In this document: positions 28,672 to 36,845 of the stretch, piece after piece
How positions within the stretch are numbered: position 1 is the first letter of the stretch
How the letters are laid out: the number at the start of each line of letters is the position of its first letter
Program-made: the position numbers and the translations under genes
NCBI RefSeq assembly: GCF_023703415.1
Contig: NZ_JAGMTU010000007.1
Location: 62,001 to 126,000 of the forward strand
DNA length: 64,000 nt
DNA from: Microbacterium sp. USTB-Y
GTDB taxonomy: Bacteria > Actinomycetota > Actinomycetes > Actinomycetales > Microbacteriaceae
Direction: 5' to 3'
The notes under the pieces: generated by a model
Database searches by the model: none
Told to the model about the DNA's origin: nothing
Seen by the model: only the letters and a program-made list of their open reading frames with translations

Positions 28672-29433
28672 ATGTCGCGCCTTCTCGTCCGTCGCCCGTC
28701 GCCCCGCCTCGCCGAGGGCGAGCTCACCCATCTCGAGCGCGTCCCGGTGGATCCGGCCCTCGCGCAGCGTCAGTGGGAGGCGTACGTCGACGTGTACCGC
28801 TCCCTCGGCTGGGACGTGATCGACATCGAGCCCGACGACGCGCACGCCGACGGGGTGTTCGTCGAGGACACCGTGGTCATGTTCGGCGACCTCGCCCTGC
28901 TCACCCGCCCCGGCGCGGACTCGCGGCGCGGCGAGATCGACACGACCCGCGCGGCCCTCGAGAAGGCCGGGATCGGCTTCGCCGCGATCGAGGCACCGGG
29001 CACGCTCGACGGTGGCGACGTGCTCAAGGTCGGCCGCACCGTCTACGTCGGGCAGACCCTGCGCACGAACCCCGAGGGCATCCGCCAGATGGACGCGCTG
29101 CTCGCGCCCCGCGGCTGGACGGTCGTCCCCGTCGAGGTCACCAAGGTGCTGCACCTGAAGAGCGGGGTCACGGCGCTCCCCGACGGGACCGTGATCGGCT
29201 ACCCGCCGCTCGTCGACGACCCGTCGATCTACCCGCAGTTCCTCGCCGTGCCCGAGGAGCACGGCACCGCCGTCGTCGTCCTCGACGAGGACACGGTGCT
29301 GATGTCGTCGGACGCCCCGCAGAGCGCTCAGCTGTTCCGCGACCGCGGGCTCACCGTGATCGAGACGCCGATCAGCGAGTTCGAGAAGCTCGAGGGCTGC
29401 GTGACCTGCCTTTCGGTGCGGGTGCGCGACTGA
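28672..29433 (+). CDS. ddaH: dimethylargininase (DDAH) family amidinohydrolase
   Basis: This 253-aa protein hydrolyses dimethylarginine-type substrates to citrulline and an amine. It shows FVEDTVVMFGDLALLTRPG near residue 63, GTLDGGDVLKVGRTVYVG near 106, KVLHLKSGVTALPDG near 160 (catalytic His) and EKLEGCVTCLSVRV at the end (nucleophile Cys near 246). Length fits bacterial DDAH. TACGCT sits 6 nt before the ATG, predicting a leaderless transcript divergent from the RND gene. Arginine deiminase-like relatives share the fold, so substrate is inferred. Confidence 0.88.
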   Translation: MSRLLVRRPSPRLAEGELTHLERVPVDPALAQRQWEAYVDVYRSLGWDVIDIEPDDAHADGVFVEDTVVMFGDLALLTRPGADSRRGEIDTTRAALEKAGIGFAAIEAPGTLDGGDVLKVGRTVYVGQTLRTNPEGIRQMDALLAPRGWTVVPVEVTKVLHLKSGVTALPDGTVIGYPPLVDDPSIYPQFLAVPEEHGTAVVVLDEDTVLMSSDAPQSAQLFRDRGLTVIETPISEFEKLEGCVTCLSVRVRD

Positions 29434-29487
29434 ACCGGCGCGGGACGGCGGATCCGCCCGACCGGCCCGCGTGACTACGATGACGGC

Positions 29488-29970
29488 ATGCAGCTGAACG
29501 CGCAGGACCGTCGCTTCCTGGACCTCGCCGTCGACCAGGCCCGGATCGGGTGGGACGAGGGCGGCATCCCGATCGGCGCCGTGCTCGTGCACGACGGCGA
29601 GGTGCTGGCCGTGGGCCGCAACCGTCGCGTGCAGCTGGGCAGCGTGATCCGGCACGGCGAGACCGACTGCCTGGAGAACGCCGGCCGGCTGCCCGCCCGG
29701 GTCTACCGGGAGAGCGTGCTCTACACGACCCTCTCCCCCTGCTACATGTGCGCCGGCACGGCGATGCTCTACGAGATCCCGCGCATCGTGATCGGCGAGA
29801 ACCGCAGCTTCCAGGAGTCCGAGGCGTGGCTGCGCTCGCACGGGAAGGAGCTCGTGGTCGCCGATGACGCCGACTGCATCGCGCTCATGGAACGGATGAT
29901 GAGCGAGCGTCCCGAGCTGTGGGCCGAGGACATCGGCGTCGATCCGCACGACCTCCGCTCCCGGGGCTGA
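29488..29970 (+). CDS. cytosine deaminase, yeast FCY1-type
   Basis: This 160-aa zinc deaminase has HGETDCLENAGR near residue 53 and SPCYMCAGTAM near 82, the exact pattern of yeast-type cytosine deaminase rather than tRNA adenosine deaminase or guanine deaminase. GWDEGGIPIGAVLVHDG near 20 and an acidic C-terminal helix (WAEDIGV) fit the same group. It would convert cytosine to uracil for salvage. A TACGAT box lies 6 nt before the ATG. Confidence 0.88.
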   Translation: MQLNAQDRRFLDLAVDQARIGWDEGGIPIGAVLVHDGEVLAVGRNRRVQLGSVIRHGETDCLENAGRLPARVYRESVLYTTLSPCYMCAGTAMLYEIPRIVIGENRSFQESEAWLRSHGKELVVADDADCIALMERMMSERPELWAEDIGVDPHDLRSRG

Positions 29971-30024
29971 GCGCCGGCGCCGCCGTCCCTCTTCGCGACG
30001 ATCGCTGCCGTCGCTCTCCCGCGG

Positions 30025-30390
30025 TCAGCCCGCGAGCGCCGCGCCGAGGGCGAGCCCGCCGACGGCGGCGAGGATCCCCAGCAGAAGCATGCCGGCGGCG
30101 TTGAAGGCGGCCGCCCGGGAGGATCCGTCCCGCCAGAGCGCGACCGTGTCCAGCATCGCCGTGCTGAAGGTGGTGTACCCGCCGAGCAGACCCGCGCCCA
30201 CGATGAACGCGGCGCCCGGGAACCCGCCGGTGATCACGCCGAGCGCGAAGGAGCCGGTGAGGTTGATCACGAGCACGCCCCACGGATACCGGGTGCCGGC
30301 GAGCCGCGCGACCCCGAGGTCGACGAGATAGCGGAGCGCCGCACCCAGGCCCCCGGCGAGCGCGGCGAACAGGAAGACGAGGGGACTCAT
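30025..30390 (-). CDS. crcB: fluoride channel/exporter CrcB (FluC), copy 1
   Basis: This 121-aa protein has four membrane segments. The Fluc motifs are GGLGAALRYLVD near residue 13, YPWGVLVINLTGSFALG near 35 (pore Asn) and GLLGGYTTFSTAMLDT near 66 (the Na+-site loop and polar track). Fluc exports fluoride as an antiparallel dimer. Having two tandem, diverged genes suggests a heterodimer. The start overlaps the stop of copy 2 by 4 bp. I saw no fluoride riboswitch. Confidence 0.92.
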   Translation of the reverse strand: MSPLVFLFAALAGGLGAALRYLVDLGVARLAGTRYPWGVLVINLTGSFALGVITGGFPGAAFIVGAGLLGGYTTFSTAMLDTVALWRDGSSRAAAFNAAGMLLLGILAAVGGLALGAALAG

Positions 30391-30794
30391 CCGTGCGCCT
30401 GCGTGTGCGTGGAACGGGGACGGGCGAGGTCGAGCCCCAGCGCCGCCGCGGCGATGCCGAGCACGACGCTGCCGACGGCGTAGGCCGCCGCCAGCGCGGG
30501 CTGCGCGTGCCACAGGGTGACGCTGCCCACGGCGAAGGCGCTGTAGGTGGTGAATCCGCCCAGCACGCCGGTTCCGAGGAAGACGCGCACGGCGCTGGAG
30601 GAGGGCAGCCGCGCGGCGAGCACGCCAATGAGGAAGGCGCCGACCACGTTGGCGATGAGCGTGGCCCACGGCACCGCGGCCAGCCCGTGGCCGCTCGGAG
30701 CGGGCAGGGCGAGCCCGAGCCCCAGACGCGCGGCCGTGCCGATCACACCCCCCGCCACGACGAGTGCGAGGCGGAGCGGGACGGGCGAGTTCAC
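30387..30794 (-). CDS. crcB: fluoride channel/exporter CrcB (FluC), copy 2
   Basis: This 135-aa, four-helix Fluc protein is upstream of copy 1. Motifs are GGVIGTAARLGLG near residue 14, VPWATLIANVVGAFLIG near 42 and GVLGGFTTYSAFAVGSV near 75. The GTG start at 30794 follows a TAGGCT box 7 nt upstream, another apparent leaderless start. It probably pairs with copy 1 in opposite membrane orientation, since the two have different charge distributions at their ends. Confidence 0.92.
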   Translation of the reverse strand: MNSPVPLRLALVVAGGVIGTAARLGLGLALPAPSGHGLAAVPWATLIANVVGAFLIGVLAARLPSSSAVRVFLGTGVLGGFTTYSAFAVGSVTLWHAQPALAAAYAVGSVVLGIAAAALGLDLARPRSTHTQAHG

Positions 30795-30945
30795 GCCCGC
30801 CAGCCTAGACCTCGCGCCTCGGCGCGCCCTTCGAGCGGCGCACGATGGCCCCGCTCCCACGTCGATTCCGTAGACTCGGCCGCGTGGCGGCGGCCCTTCC
30901 CGACGGATCCGCTCCCCCGATGCGGCCGAGGAGGACGATGCACGC

Positions 30946-31626
30946 GTGACTGTGAGGACGGCCTTCGGCTGGTCGCGTCTGCTGACCGCGGCCATGTGCG
31001 GACTCGCCCTCGTGGACCGCCTGCTCTGGGGCCTGGGCTCGCAGACCATCGCCGGCCAGAACTTCCTCGCCTATCTCACGATCGAGTCGAACATCGTGTT
31101 CGCCGTGCTCGCCCTGATCGCGGGGATCGTCGCGCTGCGCACGACCGAGGATCCCGCCTGGCTCACCACCGCCCGCGCGGTCGTGCTCAGCTGGACCATC
31201 ACGGCGGGCATCGCGTTCGCGCTCATCGTCTGGCAGGCGGGCCTGCACGGCATCCCGATCTGGGTCCCGTGGTCGGATGTCGTGCTGCACTTCGTGCTGC
31301 CGGCCTGGACCGTCGTCGCCTGGGTCTTCGGCCCCGGACGACGGGCCGCCTCGTGGCGGATCGTGCCGTACGTGCTGCTCTACCCCGTCGTCTGGGGAGT
31401 GTTCACGATCTGGCGGGGCAGCCTGGTCGGCTGGTATCCGTACTACTTCCTCGACCCGCGGCAGGTGTCGGGACTGCCGGAGATGATCGTGACCTGCGTG
31501 ATCGCGCTGGCGATCTTCGCTGCGGTCGCGTGCGGTCTCGTCGCGCTGAGCCGGCTGCCCACCATGGCGCGGACGGATCTGGCGAGACCTGACCGGACAC
31601 ATGTCGAACGGTCGGATCCGGCCTGA
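30946..31626 (+). CDS. Pr6Pr-type integral membrane protein
   Basis: This 226-aa protein has about six membrane segments and motifs FLAYLTIESNIVFAVLALIAG (broken across residues 44-64), WVPWSDVVLHFVLPAWTVVAW near 105 and WYPYYFLDP near 165, matching the family annotated Pr6Pr or FAR-17a/AIG1-like in actinobacteria. Function is unknown. A relation to membrane lipases/threonine hydrolases of the AIG1/ADTRP group has been proposed for distant homologues. The GTG start follows GAGGAGG. It ends 2 bp before the convergent amine oxidase gene. Confidence 0.75.
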   Translation: MTVRTAFGWSRLLTAAMCGLALVDRLLWGLGSQTIAGQNFLAYLTIESNIVFAVLALIAGIVALRTTEDPAWLTTARAVVLSWTITAGIAFALIVWQAGLHGIPIWVPWSDVVLHFVLPAWTVVAWVFGPGRRAASWRIVPYVLLYPVVWGVFTIWRGSLVGWYPYYFLDPRQVSGLPEMIVTCVIALAIFAAVACGLVALSRLPTMARTDLARPDRTHVERSDPA

Positions 31627-31628
31627 GA

Positions 31629-33014
31629 TCAGGGCGTCGGCGTCGCCGCCATGAAGACCCGCAGGGACTCGCGGACCACGGCCTCCGCTTCGCCGTCCCC
31701 GAGCTTCGCGAAGGCCTCGGCCTCGGGCCCGCCGACGAGACCCACGAGCACGGGCCTGCCGGTCACCGGCTGGAGGTTCAACCAGGTGCGCAGGGGGGCG
31801 TCGCCGCCCACCACGTGCCACAGGTCGGCGTCGACGTTCCAGAACGCCTCGTCGAACTGCACCCACACCGTCTCCACGTATCCCGAGGCGAGCGCTGCGA
31901 TCGCACCCCGGTGCGCGAACGGCAGCGGCGGGGCGAACTCGATCGCCCGGTGCTGCAGCACGCCGAGGGGCACCGTCACGATCACGCGATCGAACGACAG
32001 CGACTCCCCGGTGCCCAGGCGCAGGCTCACCCCCGAGTCGTCGTAGGCGATGCGCGTCACCGGCGACGCGAGCGTGACCTTGATGCCGTCCAGAGGCGTG
32101 TTCACGAGCACGCCGACGTCGCCGTCGGCGCCCTTGAGCGCGTCGGGGGCGAAGGCCGGCGGGAACCAGCTCGATGCCTTCTCCGCGTCGACGCCCGTGG
32201 TCGCCTGCAGCCAGGCGAGTGCCGCGGCGAGCGCCGGATCGGCGGTATCGGCCCCGGCGGCCTTGAGCGCGGCGTCGACCGGCATGTCGGCCGGCGCGTT
32301 CGCCGCCTGCTCGATCGCGCGCCGCAGCGGCCCCGGGTCGATCGCGGGCGCCGCACCGTCCTTCGACCAGCCCGTGGGGGTGTCGAACGTCAGCTGATGG
32401 ACGCCCTGCGCCGCCAGTTCGCCGCCCAGGCTCCCCGCATCGTCGCCCGCGGAGAGCCACGCGCCCAACTGCACCGGGATCGGCCATTTCTTCTCGGCTA
32501 GCGAGTGGATCCGCCCGCCCGTGCGCTCGCGCGCCTCGAACACGGTCACCACGCGCCCCGCGTCCGTGAGAGCGCGCGCGGCGGCGGCGCCGGCGGCACC
32601 GGCTCCGACCACCGCGACGCGCTCGCCGCTCGCCGAGGCGGCGATGAGCAGTGCGGCGGCCCGCCGGCCCGCGTCGATCGCGCCCGGAACCGTTCCGGGA
32701 TGATCCGGGTCCGTCGTCTCGCCGGCCAGGAGCACCCGGTCGCCGACCGGCTCCGCGAGGTCCTTGCGCAGCTGAGGCGTCGCCCCGGCCGGCAAATAGC
32801 TCATCGCGCCGCGGGAGTACGCGTCCGTCGACCAGGTGCTGCGCATCCAGGCGGTCGGCTCCGGTGCGGCGCCGGGCGGCACGCTCGGAGTCGGCGAGGG
32901 CGGAGCGCTCGTGGGCGACGTCGTGGGCTGCGGTTCGGGGGTGCAGGCCGCGAGGACCACTGCGACGGCACCGGCTCCGGCGCCGACGAGCAGGGTTCGC
33001 CGCGAGATGCCCAT
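31629..33014 (-). CDS. exported flavin amine oxidase with circularly permuted domain order
   Basis: This 461-aa protein has a twin-Arg leader (ISRRTLLVGAG) and lipobox LAAC (Cys24), so it is a Tat-exported lipoprotein, followed by a Pro/Ser/Thr linker. The segment that normally closes an amine oxidase (WSTDAYSRGAMSYLPAG, then LLAGETTDPDHPGTVPGAID) is at residues 61-115, before the FAD-binding start VAVVGAGAAGAAAARAL at 133. The chain ends at VFMAATPTP, where canonical proteins would continue into that segment. GGRIHS near 166 and VIVTVPLGVLQH near 350 are standard for the family. It should oxidise an amine or polyamine outside the membrane; the substrate is unknown. Confidence 0.85.
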   Translation of the reverse strand: MGISRRTLLVGAGAGAVAVVLAACTPEPQPTTSPTSAPPSPTPSVPPGAAPEPTAWMRSTWSTDAYSRGAMSYLPAGATPQLRKDLAEPVGDRVLLAGETTDPDHPGTVPGAIDAGRRAAALLIAASASGERVAVVGAGAAGAAAARALTDAGRVVTVFEARERTGGRIHSLAEKKWPIPVQLGAWLSAGDDAGSLGGELAAQGVHQLTFDTPTGWSKDGAAPAIDPGPLRRAIEQAANAPADMPVDAALKAAGADTADPALAAALAWLQATTGVDAEKASSWFPPAFAPDALKGADGDVGVLVNTPLDGIKVTLASPVTRIAYDDSGVSLRLGTGESLSFDRVIVTVPLGVLQHRAIEFAPPLPFAHRGAIAALASGYVETVWVQFDEAFWNVDADLWHVVGGDAPLRTWLNLQPVTGRPVLVGLVGGPEAEAFAKLGDGEAEAVVRESLRVFMAATPTP

Positions 33015-33107
33015 CGTGGTGCCAGCCTATCCCGGGCGTCGAAGGCGCCGTGCGGATCCGGGCCGGAGGGATCCCGCCCCGGCGGAGCAGGATCCACCCC
33101 GATGAGG

Positions 33108-33145
33108 GGAGACGTCGCCTCGACGGGCATCGAGGCGACGTCTCC
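33108..33145. terminator. strong hairpin followed by a T-rich run
   Basis: GGAGACGTCGCCTCGA (33108-33123) and its exact inverse (33130-33145) form a 16-bp stem with a 6-nt loop, followed by TTCTTT on the plus strand. It lies between two minus-strand genes and could end the MerR gene transcript. The T-rich run is on the wrong strand for that, so it may act both ways or be a palindromic repeat. Confidence 0.5.
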
Positions 33146-33195
33146 TTCTTTCGCCGGCGGGAACGTGCGCACCGCGACACTCCCCTCCTGCGGGG

Positions 33196-34050
33196 CTACA
33201 GGTTCCCCTCGGCGTAGACGCGCAGGGCGTCGCGGACGAACTCCGCGCCCGCCGTGCCCTGCTCCGTTCCGGCGCGGTCGGCATCGGTGGCGTAGTTCGC
33301 GCCGAAGCGCGGATCTGCCACGTACATCTCGCCCAGGCCGATCACGTACGCCTTGCGGTCTCCCCCGGCGCCGTAAGCAGGGGTGCCGGGGACGCCGGTG
33401 AGCCATTCGACGTGACGGCGCGCCACGTCCTGGGCCTCGGGCGATGCCGGGTCGGCGCCCGCCTCGGCGAGCGCGATCCAGTCGGTGCCGAGGTCGGCGA
33501 CGCGCTGCTTCCACGCCGCCTTCTCGTCGGCGCTCAGCCCGCGCCACCAGCGGTCGCCGTCGGCGTAGGCCTTCTTGCCCCAGCGGGACTCGACCTCTTC
33601 CTGGTACCGGGTGTGATCGAAGCCGTCGAACATGTTCTCTGGCATGAGTTCCTCTCCTTCTCTCAGTGTGGTGATGGTGTGCTCGACCGACGCGATCTGC
33701 CGCGCCAGCCTGGCCTGCTCCGTGCGCAGCTGCACGAGGAGCGTGTCGAGCGCGGCGGCCTCGGCCTCGGCTCCCCGGGATCCCCGGGATGCGCCGGAGG
33801 CCTCCCGCCGCGTCGACGGGATCGGATCCGCGCCGACGACGCCGGCGATGGCGGGCAGGCCCAGCCCGAGCTCCCGCAGCAGCAGGATGCGCTGCAGCCG
33901 CACGAGCGCGCCCTCGTCGTAGTGCCGGTAGCCGTTCGACGCGATCCGCGTCGGGGGCAGCAGGCCGATGTCGTCGTAGTGCCGCAGGGTGCGGCTCGTG
34001 GTGCCGGTCAGCCGTGCGATCTCCTGGATCGACCAGTCCCGGTGCGCCAT
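33196..34050 (-). CDS. MerR-family regulator with TipAS ligand domain
   Basis: This 284-aa protein has an N-terminal MerR winged helix (WSIQEIARLTGTTSRTLRHYDDIGLL, residues 6-31, and RHYDEGALVRLQRI). A coiled-coil with a Gly/Ala/Ser-rich insert is followed by a C-terminal TipAS domain (FDHTRYQEEVESRWG near 148, then SADEKAAWKQR and the Trp/Tyr-rich tail). TipAS domains bind thiopeptide or other antibiotics and switch the protein to an activator. ATG 34050 was chosen because the longer ORF start ignores the well-formed promoter next to it. Confidence 0.9.
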   Translation of the reverse strand: MAHRDWSIQEIARLTGTTSRTLRHYDDIGLLPPTRIASNGYRHYDEGALVRLQRILLLRELGLGLPAIAGVVGADPIPSTRREASGASRGSRGAEAEAAALDTLLVQLRTEQARLARQIASVEHTITTLREGEELMPENMFDGFDHTRYQEEVESRWGKKAYADGDRWWRGLSADEKAAWKQRVADLGTDWIALAEAGADPASPEAQDVARRHVEWLTGVPGTPAYGAGGDRKAYVIGLGEMYVADPRFGANYATDADRAGTEQGTAGAEFVRDALRVYAEGNL

Positions 34051-34078
34051 GGGATCCTCCTTCCGTCGTTCTCTGATC

Positions 34079-34109
34079 AGCGTAGAAGTTGACGTCGCGT
34101 CAATGTCAA
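34079..34109 (-). promoter_or_regulatory. MerR-type promoter with 19-nt spacer
   Basis: On the minus strand -35 TTGACA (34109-34104) and -10 TACGCT (34084-34079) are separated by exactly 19 nt, the over-long spacing of MerR-activated promoters. The spacer contains the palindrome TTGACGCGACGTCAA. This points to autoactivation of the MerR-TipAS gene. Confidence 0.75.
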
Positions 34110-34154
34110 GAAGAGGTCGGATGACGGCCGGAGCCCCTGCGGTACGGTCGTCCC

Positions 34155-36614
34155 GTGACCACCTCCGCCACCGCGCCCGTCCCCGCACTCGAGCTGCCCG
34201 CGACCGTCGAGGGCTTCCGCGCGCAGTTCCTGCGCAACCTGAGCTTCTCCGGCGGTGTGACGCTGGACGAGGCCAGCGTCAACGACCGCTACCTCGCGCT
34301 CGCCCGGACCGTGCGCGACTTCCTCATGGTGCACTGGCTGCACGACCAGCACCGCCAGGCCGAGGAGCAGCCGAAGACGGTCTGCTACCTCTCCGCGGAG
34401 TACCTGCTCGGAGACCAGCTCGACAACGACCTCCTCGCCGGGGGTCTGACGGAGGCGGCGGAGGGGGCGATGGCCGCCTGCGGCATCGACCTCGACGAGC
34501 TGCGCCGGCACGAGATCGAGCCCGGGCTCGGCAACGGCGGCCTGGGCCGCCTGGCCGCCTGCTTCATCGACTCGCTCGCGACGCTCGGCGTGCCCAGCAT
34601 CGGCTACGGGATCCGCTACGAGTACGGGATCTTCCGGCAGACCTTCGAGGACGGCCAGCAGGTCGAGCAGCCGGACGCCTGGCTCACGCTCGGCGCTCCG
34701 TGGGAGCAGCCGCGCCCCGAGGCCGCGCAGACCGTCTCGTTCGGCGGACGCACCGAGACCGATGCGGCGGGCGCGAGCCGGTGGATCCCGGGCTGGAACG
34801 TCAGCGCCGTGCCCTACGACTACCTCGTCCCGGGATTCGGGAACGACCGTGTGAACACCCTGCGGCTGTGGCGCGCCAAGGCGACCGACGCCTTCGATCT
34901 GCGCATCTTCAACTCGGGCGACTACGAGCAGGCGGTGCGCGCGCAGACCTTCGCGGAGAACATCTCCAAGGTGCTCTATCCCGAGGACTCCACCCCGCAG
35001 GGGAAGGAGCTGCGTCTGCAGCAGCAGTACTTCTTCGTGGCCGCCTCGATCCGGGACTTCCTCGCGCGGCTGCCCGAGGGGTTCGACCTCGCGCGGCTGC
35101 CCGAGCGGGTGATCTTCCAGCTCAACGACACGCATCCGGTGATCGCCGTCCCCGAGCTGATGCGGGTGCTGGTCGACGAGCGCGGTCTGGAGTGGGACGC
35201 CGCGTGGGCGGTCGCGCAGCAGTGCTTCGCGTACACCTGCCACACCCTGCTGCCCGAGGCGCTCGAGGTGTGGCCGGTGGAGCTGCTGGGTCGCCTGCTG
35301 CCGCGGCATCTGGAGATCGTCTACCGCATCAACGAGGAGTTCCTCGACGCCGTACGCGCCCGCTTCGGCGACGACGAGATGCGGATCCGCGACATGTCGA
35401 TCATCGCCGAGTTCCCGGTGCGCGCCGTGCGGATGGCCTATCTCGCGACCGTCGCGGGTGCGAAGGTCAACGGCGTCGCCGAGCTGCACTCGCAGCTGCT
35501 GCGCGACAAGGTGCTCCCCGCCTTCGCCGAGTTCTTCCCGCAGAAGTTCACCAACGTCACCAACGGCGTCACCCCGCGCCGTTTCCTGCGGCTCGCGAAT
35601 CCCGGGCTGTCGGGGCTCATCACCGAGGCGATCGGAGATGGCTGGATCACGGACCTGGAGCGCCTGCGCGCACTCGAGCCGCTCGCCGAGGACGCCGGCT
35701 TCCGCGCCTCGTTCGCCGCCGTGAAGGCCGCGAACAAGGCGCGGTTGAACGACGTGCTGCAGGCGCGGGACGGCATGCGGGTCGGCGACGGGCACCTCAT
35801 CGACGTGATGGTCAAGCGCCTGCACGAGTACAAGCGGCAGCTGCTCAAGGTGCTGCACGTGGTGAGCGAGTACGAAGGCGTCGTCTCGGGGCGCGTCCCG
35901 CTCGACGCCCTGCAGCCGCGCACCGTGCTGTTCGGGGCCAAGGCCGCGCCGGGCTACGCGATGGCCAAGCGGATCATCCACCTCATCAACGCGGTCGGAT
36001 CCGTGGTCAACGCGGATCCCCGCCTGGAGGGGCGGCTCCAGGTGCTGTTCCCGCCGAACTACAACGTCACCCTCGCCGAGAGCGTCATCCCCGCCGCGGA
36101 TCTCAGCGAGCAGATCTCGCTCGCCGGCAAGGAGGCCTCCGGCACCGGCAACATGAAGTTCGCACTGAACGGAGCCCTCACGATCGGCACCGACGACGGG
36201 GCGAACGTCGAGATCCGCGAGCTGGTCGGCGACGAGAACTTCTTCCTGTTCGGGATGACCGAGCCGGAGGCGGAGCAGCTCGGCCGCGACGGCTACCACC
36301 CTGCGGAGTTCTACCAGGCCGACGCGGGCCTCCGACGGGCGATCGACCTCATCGCCTCGGGCGCGTTCTCCGGCGGCGACCGCTCGGTGTTCGAGCCGAT
36401 CGTGTCGAACCTGCTCTACGACGACCGGTTCATGGTGCTCGCCGACTACGCCTCGTACATGGCGGCGCAGGAGCGCGTGGACGCCGCCTACGCCGACCCC
36501 GACGGCTGGACGCGCTCCGCGATCCTCAACGTCGCCCGGTGCGGATTCTTCTCCTCCGACCGCTCCATCCGCGACTACATCGAGCGGATCTGGCACACCC
36601 CGCCGACGGCCTGA
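34155..36614 (+). CDS. glgP: glycogen/maltodextrin phosphorylase
   Basis: This 819-aa cytoplasmic enzyme releases glucose-1-phosphate from alpha-1,4-glucans with pyridoxal phosphate. It has YLSAEYLLGDQLDNDL near 77, GLGNGGLGRLAACFIDSLA near 122, QLNDTHPVIAVPELMR near 330 and KRLHEYKRQLLK near 555. The PLP-lysine segment is EASGTGNMKFALNGALTIG near 660. Length is that of the E. coli GlgP/MalP group. The GTG start is 6 nt after a TACGGT box. No other glycogen gene is adjacent; it is divergent from the MerR gene. Confidence 0.95.
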   Translation: MTTSATAPVPALELPATVEGFRAQFLRNLSFSGGVTLDEASVNDRYLALARTVRDFLMVHWLHDQHRQAEEQPKTVCYLSAEYLLGDQLDNDLLAGGLTEAAEGAMAACGIDLDELRRHEIEPGLGNGGLGRLAACFIDSLATLGVPSIGYGIRYEYGIFRQTFEDGQQVEQPDAWLTLGAPWEQPRPEAAQTVSFGGRTETDAAGASRWIPGWNVSAVPYDYLVPGFGNDRVNTLRLWRAKATDAFDLRIFNSGDYEQAVRAQTFAENISKVLYPEDSTPQGKELRLQQQYFFVAASIRDFLARLPEGFDLARLPERVIFQLNDTHPVIAVPELMRVLVDERGLEWDAAWAVAQQCFAYTCHTLLPEALEVWPVELLGRLLPRHLEIVYRINEEFLDAVRARFGDDEMRIRDMSIIAEFPVRAVRMAYLATVAGAKVNGVAELHSQLLRDKVLPAFAEFFPQKFTNVTNGVTPRRFLRLANPGLSGLITEAIGDGWITDLERLRALEPLAEDAGFRASFAAVKAANKARLNDVLQARDGMRVGDGHLIDVMVKRLHEYKRQLLKVLHVVSEYEGVVSGRVPLDALQPRTVLFGAKAAPGYAMAKRIIHLINAVGSVVNADPRLEGRLQVLFPPNYNVTLAESVIPAADLSEQISLAGKEASGTGNMKFALNGALTIGTDDGANVEIRELVGDENFFLFGMTEPEAEQLGRDGYHPAEFYQADAGLRRAIDLIASGAFSGGDRSVFEPIVSNLLYDDRFMVLADYASYMAAQERVDAAYADPDGWTRSAILNVARCGFFSSDRSIRDYIERIWHTPPTA

Positions 36615-36652
36615 CCCGCGCCCGCCCCACCCCGGCGGGCAACAGCACGATG

Positions 36653-36673
36653 CCCGCCCGCGATCCGGGCGGG
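36653..36673 (+). terminator. terminator-like hairpin after glgP
   Basis: CCCGCCCG (36653-36660) and CGGGCGGG (36666-36673) form an 8-bp stem with a 5-nt loop. An alternative stem GGCGGGCA/TGCCCGCC overlaps it just upstream. No U tract follows. The next 80 nt are G/C-rich with short GGGC repeats and no gene. Confidence 0.45.
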
Positions 36674-36756
36674 AACCGGGCCGGATCCGGGCGAGACCGG
36701 GGCAGGAGCCGGACCTGCCCGGGCAGGAGCCGACGGAGGGCGATCCGGGAAAGCTC

Positions 36757-36808
36757 TTGACGATTTCGAGATATATCGTGTTATGCTCTGAAACACGATA
36801 TATCTCGA
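36757..36808 (+). promoter_or_regulatory. PadR operator over the DUF4097-padR promoter
   Basis: Perfect 17-bp inverted arms at 36766-36782 and 36792-36808 (core CGAGATATATCG / CGATATATCTCG) are separated by 9 nt. The left arm fills the space between -35 TTGACG (36757-36762) and the -10 (TTATGC/TATGCT, about 36781-36787). The right arm lies at the transcript start. This geometry indicates tight repression, most simply by the PadR protein at the end of the same operon. Confidence 0.8.
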
Positions 36809-36845
36809 TGCTGGATCGGGATCCCTCTTCCACAGGAGAACAGAC

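Noticed and set aside
30795..30945. Possible fluoride riboswitch upstream of the crcB pair
   Set aside because: The conserved GGNGATGG and pseudoknot segments were not seen on the minus strand, and a TAGGCT box 7 nt before the GTG leaves no room for a leader.
30805..33180. Very long minus-strand frames (791 aa and similar) across Pr6Pr and the amine oxidase
   Set aside because: They read as low-complexity Arg/Gly/Ala sequence without domains. The supported genes lie in other frames.
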